From the NCBI GenBank assembly GCA_964542315.1, contig CAZIUA010000089.1, positions 1-9,838 on the forward strand: a DNA stretch of 9,838 bases. The letters are read 5' to 3'. Source of the stretch: UBA11524 sp964542315 (GTDB taxonomy: Bacteria; Bacillota; Clostridia; Christensenellales; Aristaeellaceae). The notes beneath the pieces are model-generated. The model did no database searches. It was not told where the DNA came from and saw only the letters and a list, made by a program, of their open reading frames with translations. Of this stretch, positions 6,221 through 9,838 are shown in pieces; positions within the stretch are counted from its first letter, which is position 1, and every line of letters starts with the position of its first letter. Position numbers and translations under genes: made by a program.

Positions 6221-6244
6221 GATGGAGGGGAAAAGGAGATTCCC

Positions 6245-8110
6245 ATGCAGCAAAAGAAAACCAAGCAAACGACGCTATCGGCCATGATGGCGCTCGTCGG
6301 CGAGAACTGGCCAAGCTATCTTGGCTCCCTGATCTCGACGGTGATGATCGTCATCATCGGCTTTATCACGCCGCTGGTGCTGGCGGAGACCATCGACAGT
6401 GTGCTGGGGACGGCGCCATCCACCCTGCCGGAGGTGATCCTGCGTCCCATCCGCGCCTGGGGCGGACGCGAGTTCCTGCGCGAGAACCTGTGGGTGCTGG
6501 GTCTGGCGATGATCCTGCTTTATGCGGTCAACGGCCTGTTCAGCTACCTCAAGGGGCGCCTGTCCGCCGTGGCGAGCGAGAATATCTCGCAGAGCCTGCG
6601 CGAACGCCTTTATGCCCACCTGCAGCGCCTGCCCTTTGCCTACCATGTCAAGGCGGAAACGGGAGACCTGATCCAGCGCTGCACATCCGACGTGGATACC
6701 ATCCGCCGCTTCCTCTCCGTCCAGGTGATGGAGGTGGTCAATGCCATCCTGATGATCGTCATCGCGCTGACCATCCTGCTCCAGCGCAATGTGGAGATCA
6801 CCCTGTATTCGATGATCCTTGTGCCGCCGCTGTTTATCTTCGCGACCTGGTTCTTCAAGATGGTGCATAAGTCCTTCAAGGAGGCGGATGAGTCCGAAGG
6901 CGCTATGTCCGCGGCCCTGCAGGAGAACCTCTCCGGCGTGCGCGTGGTGCGTGCCTTTGGCCAGCAGCAGCGCGAGGTGGAGAAATTCGACGACAAGAAC
7001 GTGACGCTGCGTCAGCGCTGGCGGAAGCTGAACGTTCTCAGCGCCATCTATTGGAGCGGCGGCGATGTGCTGACCATGCTCCAGAACCTCATCACGCTCC
7101 TGATCTGCATCGTCTATGCCTGCCAGGGGAAGATCACCGTGGGCGAATTGATCGTCTTCACCAGCTACATCAGCATGCTGCTGTGGCCGGTGCGCTCCCT
7201 GGGGCGCACGCTGAGTGATGCGGGCAAATCCGCCGTGGCGATGGGGCGCGTGCAGGAGATCCTCCAGGCCGAGCCCGAACCGGATGAGCCGGATGCCATC
7301 ACGCCCGACCTTCATGGCGATATCGTGTTCGACCATGTGTCCTTCGCCTATCCGGATGACGGTGTCCCCGTACTCAAGGATGTCTGCTGCACCATTCCTG
7401 CGGGCAGCACGGTGGCGGTGCTGGGCGGCACGGGCAGCGGAAAATCCACCATGATGTATCTGCTCCAGCGCCTGTATGAGCCGACCGGCGGCCGCATCAC
7501 CATCGGCGGTGTGGACATCCGCAAGATCGACCGGGCGCATCTGCGGCGCCATGTGGGCCTCATCCTTCAGGAGCCCTTCCTCTATTCCAAGAGCATCTAT
7601 GACAATGTGGGCATCATCGGCGGGTGCGATGAAAAGCGGATCCACCATGCGGCGGATGTGGCGCATGCCTCCGGCTTCATCGCAAAGGCGGACAAGGGCT
7701 GGGAAACGCTGGTGGGCGAGCGCGGCGTGACGCTTTCCGGCGGCCAGAAGCAGCGCATCGCCATCGCCCGCACGCTGCTCAAGGATAACGACATCCTCAT
7801 CTTTGACGATTCCCTCTCTGCGGTGGATACCGAGACCGATGCGCAGATCCGCGCGGCCCTCAAGGGCGAAAAGACCGGCGTGACCACGCTGATCATCTCC
7901 CATCGCGTCACGACCCTGTCCCAGGCAGATCTCATCCTCGTCCTGGAGGAGGGTCGTATCACCCAGCAGGGCACGCATGCGGAGCTGTGCAGTCAGGACG
8001 GCCTGTACGCCCGCATCAATGCCATTCAGAATACCCTCGAAGAGGAGCTGAACGACGCCATCGCGGCGGAAAATGTCCAGCCGGCCTCCGATGCAAAGAA
8101 GGTGAAATAA
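6245..8110 (+). CDS. ABC multidrug exporter half-transporter, BmrC-like subunit with degenerate Walker B
   Basis: This 621-residue half-transporter has a six-helix exporter membrane domain (first helix about residues 17-40, last near 300) and a C-terminal nucleotide-binding domain. Visible motifs are Walker A GGTGSGKS (394-401), Q-loop Q442, canonical signature LSGGQ (497-501), Walker B ILIFDDS (D521, D522) and H-loop H553. The catalytic Glu after Walker B is replaced by Asp (D522), as in BmrC, LmrC and TM287, so its own ATP site is probably noncatalytic. It should pair with the next gene product to form a heterodimeric exporter of drugs or lipids in the cytoplasmic membrane. The start at 6245 follows AAGGAGA at good spacing; an in-frame ATG at 6095 lies against the terminator and is rejected. 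Its stop TAA overlaps the next ATG by one base. Expression probably depends on readthrough of the terminator at 6099-6140. Confidence 0.93.
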   Translation: MQQKKTKQTTLSAMMALVGENWPSYLGSLISTVMIVIIGFITPLVLAETIDSVLGTAPSTLPEVILRPIRAWGGREFLRENLWVLGLAMILLYAVNGLFSYLKGRLSAVASENISQSLRERLYAHLQRLPFAYHVKAETGDLIQRCTSDVDTIRRFLSVQVMEVVNAILMIVIALTILLQRNVEITLYSMILVPPLFIFATWFFKMVHKSFKEADESEGAMSAALQENLSGVRVVRAFGQQQREVEKFDDKNVTLRQRWRKLNVLSAIYWSGGDVLTMLQNLITLLICIVYACQGKITVGELIVFTSYISMLLWPVRSLGRTLSDAGKSAVAMGRVQEILQAEPEPDEPDAITPDLHGDIVFDHVSFAYPDDGVPVLKDVCCTIPAGSTVAVLGGTGSGKSTMMYLLQRLYEPTGGRITIGGVDIRKIDRAHLRRHVGLILQEPFLYSKSIYDNVGIIGGCDEKRIHHAADVAHASGFIAKADKGWETLVGERGVTLSGGQKQRIAIARTLLKDNDILIFDDSLSAVDTETDAQIRAALKGEKTGVTTLIISHRVTTLSQADLILVLEEGRITQQGTHAELCSQDGLYARINAIQNTLEEELNDAIAAENVQPASDAKKVK

Positions 8111-9838
8111 TGCAGTCCTTTCAGGAAGAAGATTATACCAAACGGATCGACCTGTCCCTGTGGAAGAAGATCATCCGCCTGGCCAAGCCGTATCATAAGA
8201 ACCTGCTGCTGACGATGGTGTTCATGGGCATCTGTGCGCTGCTGGATGTGCTGATGCCCCGCATGACGGGCTATGCCATGGATACCTTCATCGCCGGCAA
8301 CACCACCGAGGGGCTGGGCGGCTTTGCGGCGGTGTATCTGGTGCTGCTGGCCATCCAGTGCGCGGCCATCTTCGGTTTCCAGTATGAAAGCGGCCGGGTG
8401 GAAACAGGCACCTGCTATACCATCCGCCAGATGGGTTTTCGCAAGCTCCAGGAGCTGCCCTTTTCCTATTACGACCGCATGCCCGTGGGCTATCTCATGT
8501 CCCGCCTGACCAACGATACCCAGCGCCTGGGTGATACCATCGGCTGGTCCATCCTGGATCTGTGCTGGGGCGCGGTGTATCTGGTGGCCTGCACGGTGCA
8601 GATGCTGCTGCTCAACTGGCAACTGACGCTGGTGATCCTGCTCCTGCTGCCTCCTTTGGCGGTGATCTCCTGGAAATTCCAGAAGGGCATACTGCAAGCC
8701 TATCGCCAGGTGCGCAAGCGCAATTCCCAGATCACTGCAGGCTTCAATGAGGGCATCAACGGCGCGAAGACCACCAAGACCCTCGTGCGCGAGGAGCTGA
8801 ACGTCCAGGAGTTCAACGCCGTTTCTGCGGACATGAAGAAGGCCTCCGTCCGCGCGGCGACGCTATCCTCGCTGTTCCTGCCCATCGTGGTGTCCATCGG
8901 CTCTCTGGGTACGGCCTGGGCGCTGTGGCAGGGCGGCACCGCCATCGTACATGGCGTGGAGGTCATGGGTGCGGTGATGACCATCGGCACCCTGCAGGTC
9001 TTTGTCAACTACACCGTGTCCTTCTTCCAGCCCGTGCGCGATATCGCCAGCATCTTTTCGGAAATGCAGTCCGCGCAGGCGGCGGCAGAGCGCGTGGTTT
9101 CCCTGCTGGAGACCGAGCCGGACATCGTGGATTCCCCCGAGGTGGAGGCGGTCTTCGGCGACAACTTCCACCCGAAGAAGGAGAACTGGCCTGCCCTCAT
9201 CGGCGATATCGACTTTGAGGACGTGACCTTCCGCTATAAGGACGGCGAAAAGGTGCTGGAGCATTTCAACCTCCATGTGGAGCATGGTCAGACCATCGCG
9301 CTGGTGGGTGAAACGGGCTCCGGCAAGTCCACCATCGTCAACCTGATCTGCCGCTTCTATGAGCCGACCGGCGGCCGCATCCTCATCGACGGCGCGGATT
9401 ACCGCACGCGCAGCCAGCTCTGGCTCCAGTCCAATCTGGGCTATGTGCTCCAGTCGCCCCATCTGTTCTCCGGCACGGTGGCGGACAATATCCGCTATGG
9501 CCGCCCGGACGCCACGATGGAGGAAGTGCAGCAGGCGGCGCGCATGGTGGGTGCGGAGGACTTCATCCTCGCGATGAAGGATGGCTTCGATGCGAAGGTG
9601 GGTGAGGGCGGCAACCGCCTGTCCACCGGCCAGAAGCAGCTGATCTCCTTCGCCCGTGCCATCCTGACCAACCCGGCCATCTTCGTGCTGGACGAGGCCA
9701 CCTCCTCCGTTGATACGGAGACTGAGCAGATCATCCAGCATGCCATCCAGACCGTCCTCAGCGGTCGGACGAGCTTCATCATTGCCCACCGCCTGTCCAC
9801 CATCCGCTCGGCGGATCGCATCCTGGTCATCCAAAACG
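8110..9838 (+). CDS. ABC multidrug exporter half-transporter, BmrD-like subunit, C-terminus outside window
   Basis: The visible 576 residues contain a six-helix exporter membrane domain (about 20-325) and most of a nucleotide-binding domain. Motifs are Walker A GETGSGKS (400-407), Q-loop Q448, signature LSTGQ (504-508), Walker B FVLDEATSS with catalytic E529, and H-loop H560. The signature has Thr in place of the second-position Gly of LSGGQ, which marks it as the partner that contributes the degenerate half-site. Its own Walker B is intact, so with the canonical LSGGQ of the first subunit it builds the single active ATP site. A linker of about 30 residues containing FGDNFHPKKENWP joins the membrane and ATPase domains. 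The ATG (8110-8112) shares a base with the stop of the preceding gene and has an AAGGTG ribosome binding site inside that gene, so translation is coupled. Only the end of the ATPase domain is missing. Confidence 0.93.
   Translation, partial: MQSFQEEDYTKRIDLSLWKKIIRLAKPYHKNLLLTMVFMGICALLDVLMPRMTGYAMDTFIAGNTTEGLGGFAAVYLVLLAIQCAAIFGFQYESGRVETGTCYTIRQMGFRKLQELPFSYYDRMPVGYLMSRLTNDTQRLGDTIGWSILDLCWGAVYLVACTVQMLLLNWQLTLVILLLLPPLAVISWKFQKGILQAYRQVRKRNSQITAGFNEGINGAKTTKTLVREELNVQEFNAVSADMKKASVRAATLSSLFLPIVVSIGSLGTAWALWQGGTAIVHGVEVMGAVMTIGTLQVFVNYTVSFFQPVRDIASIFSEMQSAQAAAERVVSLLETEPDIVDSPEVEAVFGDNFHPKKENWPALIGDIDFEDVTFRYKDGEKVLEHFNLHVEHGQTIALVGETGSGKSTIVNLICRFYEPTGGRILIDGADYRTRSQLWLQSNLGYVLQSPHLFSGTVADNIRYGRPDATMEEVQQAARMVGAEDFILAMKDGFDAKVGEGGNRLSTGQKQLISFARAILTNPAIFVLDEATSSVDTETEQIIQHAIQTVLSGRTSFIIAHRLSTIRSADRILVIQN

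Noticed and set aside
6095..6244. A 50-codon upstream extension of the first ABC gene
   Set aside because: The ATG would lie at the base of the terminator hairpin with no ribosome binding site, and the added residues do not look like an exporter N-terminus. The ATG at 6245 has a good site.
1..9838. CRISPR arrays, insertion sequences, tRNA or rRNA genes
   Set aside because: No spaced direct repeats, transposase motifs, terminal inverted repeats or tRNA-like arms were seen on reading both strands.

Overview
The window comes from a GC-rich, spore-forming Firmicute, most likely a Clostridia-class gut-type bacterium. The evidence is a SipL-type spore coat morphogenesis protein, strong AGGAGG ribosome binding sites in front of nearly every gene, an XpaC/TelA pair and sigma-A-type promoters. 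This placement is inferred from gene content; no taxonomic search was possible. There are eight protein genes, one short leader ORF and no RNA gene, insertion sequence or CRISPR array that I could recognise.

Left half (1-4141, minus strand). Reading right to left, an extended -10 promoter (4133-4141) precedes xpaC and telA. A strong GC hairpin (1951-1981) follows telA. Then come a small two-helix membrane protein of unknown function, coaE (last step of coenzyme A synthesis) and a membrane-anchored lytic transglycosylase cut off by the window edge. Short gaps and good ribosome binding sites fit an operon, with the hairpin as a possible partial terminator inside it.

Middle (4266-5795, plus strand). 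A sipL-like gene is divergent from xpaC. It has three regions resembling DUF3794/SPOCS domains and a C-terminal LysM domain.

Right half (5853-9838, plus strand). This is the most interesting part. A near-consensus sigma-A promoter starts a leader of about 350 nt carrying a 28-codon ORF with an excellent ribosome binding site. A hairpin overlapping its stop codon, another stable hairpin and a textbook intrinsic terminator follow. About 105 nt after the terminator two overlapping ABC exporter genes begin. Their motifs complement each other: the first has Asp in place of the Walker B catalytic Glu, and the second has a degenerate LSTGQ signature. That is the pattern of heterodimeric multidrug exporters such as BmrC/BmrD, LmrC/LmrD and TM287/288. 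Because bmrCD of Bacillus subtilis is known to be controlled by ribosome-mediated attenuation over a leader ORF, I infer that this leader is an independent, apparently undescribed example: a drug-stalled ribosome on the short ORF would let transcription pass the terminator into the exporter genes. A TTGTGA/TCACAA dyad at the promoter may add a second layer of control.
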